NCBI GenBank assembly: GCA_035771165.1
Contig: JAWNZC010000337.1
Coordinates: 1,290,501-1,354,500 of the forward strand
DNA length: 64,000 bases
Source of the DNA: Paragorgia papillata
Lineage: Eukaryota > Cnidaria > Anthozoa > Scleralcyonacea > Coralliidae
Direction: 5' to 3'
This document shows, piece by piece, positions 53,920 to 64,000 of this stretch. Within the stretch, counting starts at the first letter, position 1, and each line of letters opens with the position of its first letter. The notes beneath the pieces are model-generated. The model was not told where the DNA came from. It did no database searches and saw nothing but the letters and a program-made list of their open reading frames with translations. The translations under genes and the position numbers were made by a program.

Positions 53920-53981
53920 GTGTTTTATCAGATCTAAAACACTCGGGCTGCGCCCTCGTGGTTTTAAATCTGATAAAACAC
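53920..53981. repeat. Palindromic repeat GTGTTTTATCAGAT
   Basis: GTGTTTTATCAGATCTAAAAC and, after a GC-rich loop, GTTTTAAATCTGATAAAACAC form a 62-bp inverted repeat with a nearly perfect stem. Another GTGTTTTA and GATAAAAC copy is nearby. Probably the core of a small foldback MITE. Confidence 0.8.
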
Positions 53982-54068
53982 TCCTGCTCGTGTTTTAAAT
54001 ATTACTTAAAGGATTTCCATACACGAGCAGAAAATGTCGCGCGCTCGACTCTTTTCGTTTGTCTTATG

Positions 54069-54500
54069 CAGGGCCGTAACTAGAAAGTATTGTAGGGGGT
54101 GGGGTGGGTGGGTTGGGGAGGGGGGGTGTACGCTCAATTCTGCCGACTGCCACATAAACTGTGACAGGCGTCATAGGAACGCAACCAATGCAAGGTATAT
54201 AAAGCAATGGACGTGACAATAATTGCGTAAGTCGGTGAGAGCTTCGCCTCAGATAATAAAGGCTTCACGATTTTCAAGTAATATTGCAGTATGGATTAGT
54301 AAATTTAAGCGTATCAGTCACTCTCTCGTCAAAAAGTGCAGTGATAAAACTGATGAGTGATGTAATACTCACAAAAATCGGAATATATTTACATCATTAT
54401 GTAAAATTTTCTGAATCTGACTGGAACAAAAAAGACAATTCTTGGGGGGGGGGGGGGGTGGTCTACACACACCCGTACACCCCCCGTAGCTATGGCCCTG
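54069..54500. mobile_element. hAT-like MITE with G-tracts
   Basis: Ends CAGGGCCGTAACTAG and (complement) CAGGGCCATAGCTACG, followed on both sides by G-rich tracts. Flanks GTCTTATG and GTCTTGTT (54061-54068 and 54501-54508) may be a decayed 8-bp TSD. The layout matches the 34357-34608 MITE in G-tracts and TSD length, but the termini differ. Confidence 0.6.
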
Positions 54501-55843
54501 GTCTTGTTAATTTCCACATGGAATGAAGTAGAGAAGTATTGACAAATTAATGCCAAAAAACAGTGACAGAGTTGAACGCGCGATATTTTGTGGCCTGTAT
54601 AGTGGAAATCTAATTTTATAGAAATTTCTACTCCTTCAATGTTCATAGTTTCATCGCAGTAGCAGTTGAAATCTAATTTCTTTCAGATAGATTTTCTCCT
54701 ACAAATTTCAAAATACCATTCATGTTTCGCTCGCTTCAGTCTAACTGAATGGAGTTTCAGGGTGTTGCGCACGCATTATTTTTCACAAAAATTGGCAAGC
54801 TCCACTCAAAGTAAACATACTGTTTAAAATAAATAAACAAAGTATAGAAATACAGTTTCTGGACGTTTAACACTGTTATTCTACTATTGTTAGCTCGTTA
54901 GCAAGTCTGTTTGTCACTGCTTACGTTGTGGGGAGCCCGCCAATTCCATTGCAAAATAATGCGCGCGCAATACAGTAAAATTCGTCAATAAGCTTAAATG
55001 TGTTTTCACATGGTTTTTCACTCTAGTTCCACTAACCGATCTCCCTCTGCAATCTTGTCTCCAGGCTTACAGTTCACCTTTTTAACCTAAAAATATTGAA
55101 AACTTATTAATAGTGCGGTCGGTGTTTAGGGCAAAATTGTCTTGCCCGTGCCCTTTCAGAACAGACCGAGCGACAAATAAGCGAGGTTTGTGCCAAAAGA
55201 CCATGTAAGGGCAGGATAATTTTGCCGAACAGATTGAACAAGCGAGATTAATAATAAAGTTTATATTATATGGCTCTTCTTTAGCTTTATTTGAAAGTAA
55301 AGAATACAAGGAGCAGACCAAAGTAACCGAATTCCATTCAACAAAATCACTTATCAGTTACCGTAACCACTGTCCTATTAACTTTTTCATCCCGGTAAAT
55401 CCACTTTTACAATATCGAAATACCATTTTAGTTTGACTTGCCAATATATGACTTTTCCAATTTTGTTTTTCAGTTTTTGTAATGACCAGTTTTTACCGTT
55501 TGTAAAGACCGCTCAAGAACCAATCAAATTGCAAGAAAATCGCGTTAGCACATACATGAGAGAGCCAAAAATTATATAATTTAAAAATCTTTATTTCATA
55601 CGGTGATATATGAAATAAAAACAGTTTACTCGAAGTTTATAATTAAATTCGGTACAAGTTTATTCGAGTTCCTATCACAAATCCTTCAATTTGATTGGCT
55701 ATTGTAGAATATCCACTAAAAGAAACCACTGGTGATAAGCCAGTGAAAAGCCTTCTTTTAACCAAATTAACCAATCATAAAACGCATAGTATATGATCAG
55801 TAGAGCCAGTGGTTGTTCTATTTAAGCAGCAACAATGGCGCCC
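54501..55843. other. Gene-free stretch
   Basis: AT-rich, no coding similarity. Confidence 0.35.
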
Positions 55844-56607
55844 ATCATTACCAGAAATTAATGACAAAATGGCCTCCGCTTGAAAGCCAATTTACATATA
55901 TTCCTTAGAGGATGGCGTCCCATTTTGAACAGTAAATATATAAGGCGAATATATTAAAGTGAGAATTCTGCTTATTGAGTAGCTTGCCAACTATTTGCCG
56001 ACCTCCTGATCTAAACAACAACCATTATCCAATCATTTAGTCACCTATTTATTTTCATCAGATATATCCGCATGCGATCTGCCAAATTGTGTTGAAAATA
56101 GTAAACAAATAAGCAAGTCATGCACCACTGGATTGCGGTAGGATTTTGTTTGATACCTTCAAAATCGTCTTTGGTCAAATGTTTGAGAGTTGATAGAAGA
56201 ACCTTTATCTTGTATGTAATAAATTACATATTGACCAAATTGGCTGAAGTTGTATACATCCAATTCAACAACTATCCGACTTGTAATGACAACAAGAAAA
56301 TATGCATTTTGAACACACCATGATTGATGGAGGCTCAAACATTGACAAATGATAGCTCGAAAGATATAGTCATTTGGTAGATCGTAGGTAGACCTGATTT
56401 AAACAAATAAGGAAGTGAATAATTTGAAAATCACTGTTGTTTAAATAGCGAGGTCGGAAAATAGTAGGCGAGATACTCAGCAGAATTTTCATTTTTATAT
56501 TTCCTCTCTATATATTTACTGTTCAAAATTAGATGCCATTTCATAAAGGCTATATGTAAATTAGCCCTTAAGCGGCGGCCATTTTGTCATCAATTTCTGG
56601 TAATGAT
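55844..56607. mobile_element. Foldback element, about 165-bp arms
   Basis: Left arm 55844-56010 (ATCATTACCAGAAATTAATG, GACAAAATGGCC, ATATATAAGG) is complementary to right arm 56440-56607. The centre is about 430 bp and AT-rich. No ORF of note and no clear target duplication. Confidence 0.75.
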
Positions 56608-57726
56608 ATGCAGAACAAGAAATTGAAAATTTACGCGAAGTTATACAGAAAGCAAAAACAGCTACAGGATTTTCCAGAGTGGAAATTATTAATGGTAAGA
56701 TCGTTAAATTGTTGATTAGTGTTCGTTTAAGATTTAATGGTAATGTACAATTATTAATGGCATAATTATAATGGAATAATTATTAATGGTAAGACGAAAT
56801 AGCTGCAAACAAAATACGCTTGCTATTGATAAGATTTCGTGATGTGAACTACAGGCTAACATGACATTTCTTTCAACTTCTTGGAATCTTAATACATCGA
56901 ATAATATTTTTTCCAAATTGCTTTCCAATTTTGGATTATTCCTCACTCATTGATTGCCTTATCCTTAAGGTTATATAATTAATTAGGTAATACTAAATAG
57001 TTAATATTTTTTTAATCTCCCCCTCCACATCCCTCCCCCAAAAAAACAACAACAACCCAACCCCAACGATAACACAAAAAACAACAAAAAAAACAAAAAA
57101 AAAACAAAAAAACGAAACAAAAACCCCAAAACAATCACTTTCAATTCTATACTAATCACAAACAATTTCCAATTAAAGATTTATACTATCCACCACTATT
57201 GGCTATAGCTGCTTGTCGATATTCCAGCAACTAAGATAGTCTTAGCATAATAAATTATTGCAGTTACTGTCGTCGTATTTGTTAATGCAGTTGCTCCTGT
57301 TGCCGTGGTTGCTGTTGTTACTGTTGCTGTTAGTTTCATAAAACATATATACTTGTTCTATCATATAATTGTTTCTCGTTCTAAAAATCCAAATCTTGGA
57401 AAGTACGAATATTTTCGCCGAATTTAATTTTATATATAAAGGATGCTCTGCTTCAGAACGTATTTGTAGTGTAGTCCCTGCTTAATAAAATTGAAATAAA
57501 GAATGATAGGTTTCATATATACCTTGCCAGATCTTTGAACGCACAAACTATTTTGCATCTTCATGGCTTCTACAACACAAACTTCTTGGCCTTCATAAAC
57601 CTGAAGGATAGATTACATGAAACTTAAAATAAACAACGTAATAAAAAACCATATGCTGAACAACTTTTTTCTGCATATATATACGGGGTAAATACTTGCA
57701 AAATAATGTTAAGATACTGTATATTA
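56608..57726. other. AT-rich gene-free stretch
   Basis: 57035-57135 is a low-complexity block of A with interspersed C (AACAACAACCC, AAAAAACAAAAAA). No coding similarity elsewhere. Confidence 0.4.
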
Positions 57727-58597
57727 AACAGTTATACCATGAGCTCGAGTCGTATATGCATGAGCTCATAGCCAACGAGGCGCTTCGCCGAGTATACAAC
57801 GAGAGCGAATGGTATAACTGTTTTATTATATAGCCAAGCACTGTACAAGAGACAATGTTTGAAACAACAAACTACCGGCATAGGCAACTAATACTTCCGC
57901 CATGCGTAATGATGCATTCACATAGAGTTTCTCGCTGAGCTGTTCGGTAAACAGCTTCGAAATGTTGTATAAACGTTGCTCGAGAGAAAAAAAAAAAAAA
58001 AAAATAAGATTAAAAGGTACCTTCATGAAGTCAAAAGGTGGGTTAGTTATTTATATTAGTGTTGCTGTCGTGAAAAAGGTTTTGATTTCATGCAAAAATG
58101 AAACTAAAACACCTTCGGCAGTGAAACTAAATTACTTAGTTGGTTGTTTTTGAAAAAGAACATGCTTTTTACTACTCCAAATGCTTATCTAAATAAAAAA
58201 AGTATCTTTACTGGTAATCTCCTACGAAATGTGTGTTGTAAGCTTGATTTTAACCGTGAGTTTCTTTGTTTGGCAACAAATTAATATCACTGAACCCGTT
58301 AATTTAGTCGGGTTTTTGAAGTAAAAAGACGTAATTTTTAGGTGAATTTTACCATTTAACATGTTAAATTGAGTATTTGTTAATGTACTTTTACATAATG
58401 TTGTTTTTTTATACATTGGTTTGAGGGTGTTTATGTTTTTCTGTATACAAATCCGTCAATTTCAACTCTTTTCGGCACTTTAAAAAAAACATGCCGCCAT
58501 CTTGTTTTTCCTCTACTAGCAGTATATGAGCTGATAGCCTGGTAGTAGGGAACCAATCAGATTACGCAAAAGCTCATATCCGATAGCATGCTATATA
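57727..58597. mobile_element. 0.9-kb interspersed repeat, copy 3
   Basis: Matches copies 1 and 2 from ACAGTTATACCATGAGCTC to CTCATATCCGATAGCATGC. It lacks a small part of the left foldback (the TTGGCTATTAGTTC segment near 57795), and an A-run at 57985-58003 replaces part of the middle. The most diverged of the three. Confidence 0.8.
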
Positions 58598-58671
58598 ATA
58601 CAAAAAGATATATCGTACACAAAGGACTGTGTATTGCTAGCTGGGTGTAAACAATATGACACATCCGCTAA

Positions 58672-58922
58672 TTAACTCTTTCATGGGCGTTGTGGGACAA
58701 CTTTATATTTTTACACAGTCTAACGCCAGACGATTTTACTCGTCAAGGGAAGACGTCTCGAAAAGCCATGCACGAAATGGTTAAACACACTGTTGATTAA
58801 CCCTTTCATGTACATTGTTGTAAAACAACTTTATCATTTTACTCTGTCTAACGCAAAACCAAAATATTTTACTCGTCAAGATGCATGAGATGTCTCGGAA
58901 AGCCATGCACGAAGGGGTATAA
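58672..58922. repeat. 125-bp tandem repeat, two copies
   Basis: TTAACTCTTTCATGGGCG and TTAACCCTTTCATGTACA start units at 58672 and 58797. Each contains TCTAACGC, TTTTACTCGTCAAG and AAAGCCATGCACGAA. The copies are about 80% alike by eye. The unit may be part of a larger satellite or a duplicated transposon fragment. Confidence 0.85.
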
Positions 58923-61303
58923 CAGGATCAGACTATTTAATACTGTTCGCATGATGCTTAGATGGAGTCATTTTTTTATAAAATACAACTTGTCACATGT
59001 TTTAAAGGTTAAAAACAATGCATTTTCTTTTTGATGTTTTTGTAACTAGAAATCTTGTCAAATTCAATCAGGCGCATTGTCGGAAAAGCCTTGGGAACGG
59101 AATGACAACTATAAAACTTTTATTTATGACGTCAATGTTACCATAACACAATCTTTGATGTCATTCATCGGACAGTACACGCTTCCTTTTATTGCTGAAA
59201 GATCTATACTTAGTGGGTTTTTTGTTGTTGCAATAGTTCGAATAGAAACCAAAGAAAATCGTCTATAAATATTGAATATATATTGTTTATATAATGTAAT
59301 ATGGGACTGTGCTCCCGTATTCACTTTTGCGGTGAAGCAGTGATGCGCCGCTTAGCTGTTGAAAGTAGTGCATCGGTTGCCGTATATGGATTACCGCGAC
59401 GCACCAATTATAATGTAAACGGAGAAAACGGTGAATCGTTTCAGCATTTTTGTCAATTTATTCAAGCATGAGGTGAATAATTGTTTTAGTATAAATACAC
59501 ATTTTTGTACTTTTAGGAACAACATTTTCTTTGAAATTGTTAGACAAATTGGCTGGCGGCCACTTTGAATAAACGCAGTAGGTGATTATCGAGAATTAGT
59601 CAGAAGTAGCTCTACCAATCAGGGCGCGGGATTTTCTATAATCACCTGTGTATTTATACTAATCACTCATAAATTGAATATCACGAATATTCAGAAATGG
59701 CTTCTAAGTCATAGACAGGGATCGAAGCTGCGACCTTGTGATGACCGGACTGAAAAAGAATTAAGAAACTTTTTCTGAGTCACTGAAGCTACGTTTAAAT
59801 TGTATCGGGTAGGTTTATGTTCCGTTTTAAAATGCTTTTATTAGTGCAAATGTAAACAGCTATCGTCTGTAGCAGGGCGAATATGCCAGTTAGTGTACAA
59901 GGGGTATATATACTTTTTTCATAAATCAATCTATACATTCGTGGTCAAATGCACTGGGGGAGCACGTACTAAGGGCTCTCCAATCCACTCTCTCGTCCCA
60001 TTCGACATTGCTATTGCATTGCCCATTTTCTCCTCTACCGCGGCATGTTGCGGAACTATGAAATGAAAGGACATTGATGGAGAAAGGAGGGTTTGATCCG
60101 TAAGATGCCCAGGCGATAAAATGTACTTTGTTTTATGTATCACAACCAAGCCTTGCATTTGCTTTTCTCTTCCATGCATAGTGGAGTAAGAACTGCATGA
60201 TTAAAGTGAAGGTGGCTCCCTACAGTTACTATAGAAACGAGAATAATATTTGGGATTTCACTCAATTAAAATGGATGATGTAGGGATTTTTGGTGAAGGA
60301 AAATTTCTAGTCTAAAAATACAAATTTTCAAAAATGAACTGGTACGCGATTTGATCTTGAAATGTATATATATACTAATTGTAGTAGACTATAGTGTATT
60401 TAGGGTAACGTAACCTTTTCCTTGTGATGTATGTTCATGAATTGTACCAGTGCCATTAACAACATTCTCGCAAATATATTTTTGTTGTTATCTACTTTTA
60501 AAATATTGTTTTTTTTGTCTAAAGTCGACTATATTACAAGCGACAAAACGCACTGTTTGACAAAGCAAATTTTAGTCTAAATTTTGGAAACGTTTTCGCA
60601 CTTTTTCCCCCGAGTTATTTGCTAATCCTCGCGCTTCAAATCAATTAAAATTCTTAAATATTTGCATTTGAAAAACACCTGGCACTAGTTTTATAAATTT
60701 CGTAAAACTAAGATGACATTTAATTCATTGTCATCGTATATAAAATATACCAGCGCTCGGGAAAAATAGTCATCGCGATCACTTTTCTGCTTTCACTACT
60801 TTCTAGGATTTGACTAAAATGAAACTGAATTCATAAATTTTAACGATAGTAAGTAATTAATTTTCCCTATTTCCCCCCCTTAAATCATGTTGCTTCATAA
60901 GGATACCCAAGACAAGTCTATGAACGTCTTAAAGGTCATGTTTATACTTATACATGCATTTATACATCTTTACTTTTTCAACTTGTGTTGTGTCCTTATT
61001 GTCCTTATAAGTCAGACATGATTATAGGACAAAACATTACCGAAGGCGCTGCTGATAAACCTAATTATAATCAGAGGTTTTTTTTTACTCTCTTGTTTTC
61101 ACAAGTCATGCATTAGACCTTCATGCCGCTCTAAAACAATTAAAATTCTTCACAAAGCTTTATTTCAACACTGCTTCTACAAATTACACATATATAATGA
61201 AAAACTGACGTATCGTGCATACGAGGTATAATAACTGAGAAAAAGAGTCGCCAGGATAATTTGTCTTTGTTTCAGACTTGTGACGGTCCGGTTGGATTGA
61301 TTT
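58923..61303. other. AT-rich gene-free stretch
   Basis: No recognisable gene. A B-box-like GCTTCGATCCC (minus strand near 59725-59740) could belong to a degenerate SINE. No further structure was seen. Confidence 0.4.
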
Positions 61304-61412
61304 CATTGCCTATAGCTCTCATTTACCTGGTGATCCATTCAGCAGACACCTGCCTACAGAAATGGACTACCGAACTATAAACTACAAAGTATAAACTACA
61401 AAGCAATCAGCT
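61304..61412 (+). promoter_or_regulatory. GPCR upstream module with duplicated block
   Basis: CATTGCCTATAGCTCTCATT and then TACCTGGTGATCC correspond to the first block; CTACAGAAATGGACTACCGA and then ACTATAAACTACAAAG to the second. TATAAACTACAAAG is repeated in tandem (about 61374-61402), seen only before this broken copy. Confidence 0.45.
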
Positions 61413-61469
61413 AACTCAGCCGGTTCAGTATTAAGTGAGCTTCGTAACTTACGTAAACAACAGCACAAG

Positions 61470-62333
61470 ATGTCAAACCAATCAGACAGTAATAACTCAA
61501 CGTATTGGGTAGGAAAATTTCCATATGATCCAATGCAGATAGAAATCGCTGTAGTAGTGTCTGTGATCAGTGCTATCCTAATTGGTGTTTTTGGAGCTGT
61601 GACCAACGCACATGTCATGTTCCTTATCAGTCGGATAAAAGGATCACGAGAACTGGTGAATATGGATATTCTTGTTCTAAGTTTGTGTTTCTCAGACTTC
61701 CTTACAAGTGCTGTAATGCCGCCGCAGTTAATATTTGGTATACTAGCCCGCTCTGGTGTTTCAACAACACTATTATTTCCGCTGCATGTCACAACTCACA
61801 TCACTCTAACATCAGGATGTCTTGCTTATGGTCACTTTGGAAAGACTGATTTGTCGATTAAGTATCCATTTCGTTATAGTGCCCACGTCACTAAGACAAA
61901 AATTTACTTTTGCTTGAAATCAAGGTGTATCCTGTACTAGTTAGCATCGTATTCACGCTCACAATCATTCTTCAAGCAATGATATTTATCATTGTCAGAA
62001 CTCAGAATCGTAACGTGCAGCAACAGGTCGAAGCAGTGCAGCACAACCAAGTCACAAACGACAACTCACGAAGAAAGCTGAAGCAACTGCTTCCGTTCAA
62101 AGACCAACAGAACAGGGTTTTTCATGAGCCCCATTTTCATCGCAACGTGGCTACTTTCGGTCATATTTCGTCTTAAATACATCATTGATGGTGATGTCAT
62201 ACACTACTTGCAATGGCTTCACATCTTTAACATCGTCTTACAATTGCATTCTTGCATCAATCCTTACATTTACGTACTGCGCACAGCGCGCATAAAAACG
62301 ATCTTTGTTAGAATGCTTGGGAGGGCACAGTAG
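61470..62333 (+). pseudogene. GPCR pseudogene, several frameshifts and a TM4 deletion
   Basis: The start is intact (N-glycosylation site NST near residue 8). The T-N motif is kept, but the N-terminal TM1 has an extra codon. In TM3 deletions remove L-S-L-L-M-V-T-F-D-R-Y, leaving the frame as A-Y-G-H-F-G-K-T. TM4 is deleted almost completely near 61916, with the frame changed; a second frame (61910-62176) carries TM5. Another shift near 62120 leads to TM6 (T-W-L-L in place of T-W-L-P) and TM7 (62124-62333), with N-P-Y-I-Y. Not functional. Confidence 0.95.
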
Positions 62334-62544
62334 TTTTCCTTGTCGGAACACTAAAGCTAAGAAGCAGAACTTCACTCAAACGACGAGTTACACTTAAAAG
62401 TTAAGTTTGTCTTATTTGAGAGACGTCTTGATGAACAATATATCTGAACTTTACAGCTCTTCGCTTAGTTTTTGTGTCAATTGAACAGTTTCACAATTTG
62501 CAATGATGTACGGGAACCACTCCCTCTGCTTCTCTTTCCCGCGA
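62334..62544. other. 3' flank, no gene seen
   Basis: Unremarkable AT-rich sequence. Confidence 0.4.
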
Positions 62545-62730
62545 CCTGCCCGTTTCTGCTGCCTGCTGTTCAGCTCGCCTAACGTTCTTTCGCCGCCTCC
62601 GTGCATTTCGACCTCCACTTCGCTCTATCGGACGCATCGACTTCCCAGCTGTTGATGTCACAGCACTTCATCTCGGCCTTCAGCACGTCTCTGAATCTCT
62701 GCCGCCGCAATCGTCCTAGAGAACGGCTGT
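62545..62730 (-). pseudogene. LINE ORF2 post-RT fragment
   Basis: On the minus strand: R-R-Q-R-F-R-D-V-L-K, then E-M-K-C-C-D-I-N-S-W-E, A-S-D-R-A-K-W-R, then stops. That is the segment after the reverse transcriptase in many animal LINEs (pattern R-Y-K-D-x-L-K ... W-E ... A-x-D-R-x-x-W-R). Isolated fragment; no RT adjacent. Confidence 0.7.
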
Positions 62731-63753
62731 CTGTACATCAGCTGCTTTAAATGAAATTCCGCCATCGCTCATGCGTGATACGCGCCCGGCTAGCTCAGCG
62801 AAGCACAAGTAGCCAGTTATATCAGCTTTCGAATAATGTGTAGGTTTTGGTATATGCAATAAACGGAGGGAGCCCTATAATGTTTCCCCTAAAACGTAAC
62901 CCGAAGGTCTACAGTGACCTTAAGCAAGCTAGAACAAATCCGGTAGAAAATTGAACGTTATGAAATTATGAAGTTATTGAAATTATTTCACAAAAGCAGT
63001 AACAGTGAAAATACGTCTGCTGTATGTATTGCTCATCAACTCATCAAGTTCATTAGTGAAAAGGAATGAATCCTCAAGTATGTTAGTGAAAATTGCGCGC
63101 GCCAACAATCCTTTAGTCACGCGTACACGCATGGAAAACGCGTGGGCACGGCCTAGCGTGGGAGATTATTAGTGGACTAATGAATGACGTTATTGACGTG
63201 GATTGACCGGGCTCGAGCCCGGTAGTAACTCGAGTAATTTTTAAATAGACTCAAAATGGTGGATCTGGAGGACAACTTCAAAGTTCTGACGTTCAACAAA
63301 TCAAATAATCAATTAAAATTTTTATACTTCATAGGCATTTGTCTTCTACCTAGGCAATACGTGCAAGTAATCTATAACTTCCCGCAAAACGAAGATATGA
63401 TGTACACAATATCTCCCAACCCTGAATCCGTCTTCACCCAATTTGGCGTCGATTTTTTCAATGATTCAACCATGTAGGCGGAAAAAACAATTTCTCAGCC
63501 AAATCACAACCAAACAGACAGGAACGTTCCGATCCGGATCTTCTCATTACACTCGGGCTTAATGTCGAACTCTCCGACACGCTCGGTCAAACGATCGAGC
63601 TCCTCGTCCTCAAAAGAGAACATGAGTGTCGGTTTAGTTACTTTAGTACTTCTTAAAAAATACTCTCTCCACCTGACATCAACCTCGCCTTTAAATGAAT
63701 AGTCAAATACCGTAGCCTGAGGGAATGTGTATGTAATATACTAGAAATACTTA
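62731..63753. other. Gene-free stretch
   Basis: 63090-63220 is CpG-richer, with ACGCGT and GGGCTCGAGCCC palindromes, directly before an ATG at 63256. That 73-codon frame (63256-63477) has no recognised family, so I did not call it. Confidence 0.35.
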
Positions 63754-63945
63754 CAGTCGGTTTCAGATTACTTTTGACGGAAATGTTCAGAATTTCGTTC
63801 GGAGGTTCACAAGTTCGTATTGAACTAAGCATTTGATTGGCTGCTAGCAACTAAGTAGTCAATCAAATACCTAGTTCAATACAAACTTGTGAACTTCGGA
63901 ACGAACTTCTGAACATTTCCGTCAAAAGTAACCTGAAACCGACTG
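63754..63945. mobile_element. Tc1/mariner-like palindromic MITE
   Basis: 192 bp with arms of about 90 bp: CAGTCGGTTTCAG...TACTTTTGACGGAAATGTTC and complement. TA flanks both sides (63752-63753 and 63946-63947). Ends share CAGTCGRTT with the MITE at 36675-36918. Nearly the whole element folds into a hairpin. Confidence 0.88.
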
Positions 63946-64000
63946 TAAACGCAATAACCCCCCTCACGTCTTTACCCGAATTTTTTTAAATACCCTCTTA

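Noticed and set aside
62520..62730. Host gene exon
   Set aside because: The minus-strand translation fits the segment following RT in LINEs better, and stops interrupt it.
63256..63477. 73-codon ORF following a CpG-richer region
   Set aside because: No family resemblance, no splice structure and no conserved motif. Could be a real small exon, but unsupported.
1..64000. CRISPR array or bacterial operon
   Set aside because: No regularly spaced repeats with unique spacers. Introns, LINEs, MITEs and GPCRs are eukaryotic.

Overview
The window is eukaryotic: low GC, introns and splice donors, dense nested transposons and no operons. The mix suggests a cnidarian, probably an anthozoan. It has tandem intronless class A GPCR genes, Ty3/gypsy elements, a split-direct-repeat tyrosine-recombinase-type retrotransposon, Penelope-like ends with hammerhead motifs and many MITEs. 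That assignment is inference; no species-diagnostic host gene is visible.

The only convincing host genes form one family of intronless rhodopsin-like GPCRs. Four reading frames are intact: 4134-5060 on the minus strand, and 27761-28693, 45454-46401 and 50319-51245 on the plus strand. Three relics are broken: 6037-6275 minus, 37121-37862 plus and 61470-62333 plus. All share an N-terminal T-Y-W signature, lack the usual TM3-ECL2 disulfide cysteines and differ in DRY versus ERY. A short conserved module precedes the intact genes and the last pseudogene, so promoters were duplicated with the coding units. A segmental duplication links the 37-40 kb and 45.7-47.9 kb regions.

Mobile DNA fills much of the rest. 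11.07-16.62 kb holds two neighbouring 9-bp-TSD TIR elements in opposite orientation. One carries a 292-bp tRNA-containing insertion, the other a young Ty3/gypsy element with 128-bp LTRs and a 5-bp TSD. 18.09-21.21 kb is a long foldback element with about 600-bp arms, each arm split by a different MITE. 21.4-25.9 kb is a decayed gypsy element with integrase catalytic residues lost. 32.6-36.4 kb is a decayed minus-strand LINE interrupted by two head-to-head Penelope-like 3' ends. 39.9-44.8 kb is an Ngaro/PAT-like element (A1-gag-RT/RH-B1-A2-spacer-B2) with no recombinase ORF and a mutated RT aspartate. A roughly 0.9-kb repeat occurs three times (6.9, 38.2 and 57.7 kb).

The long stretches between are mostly AT-rich, with MITEs, hairpins and simple repeats. 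I see no rRNA operon, CRISPR array or other confident protein-coding gene. All repeat boundaries come from reading by eye and may be off by a few bases where TSDs are not stated.
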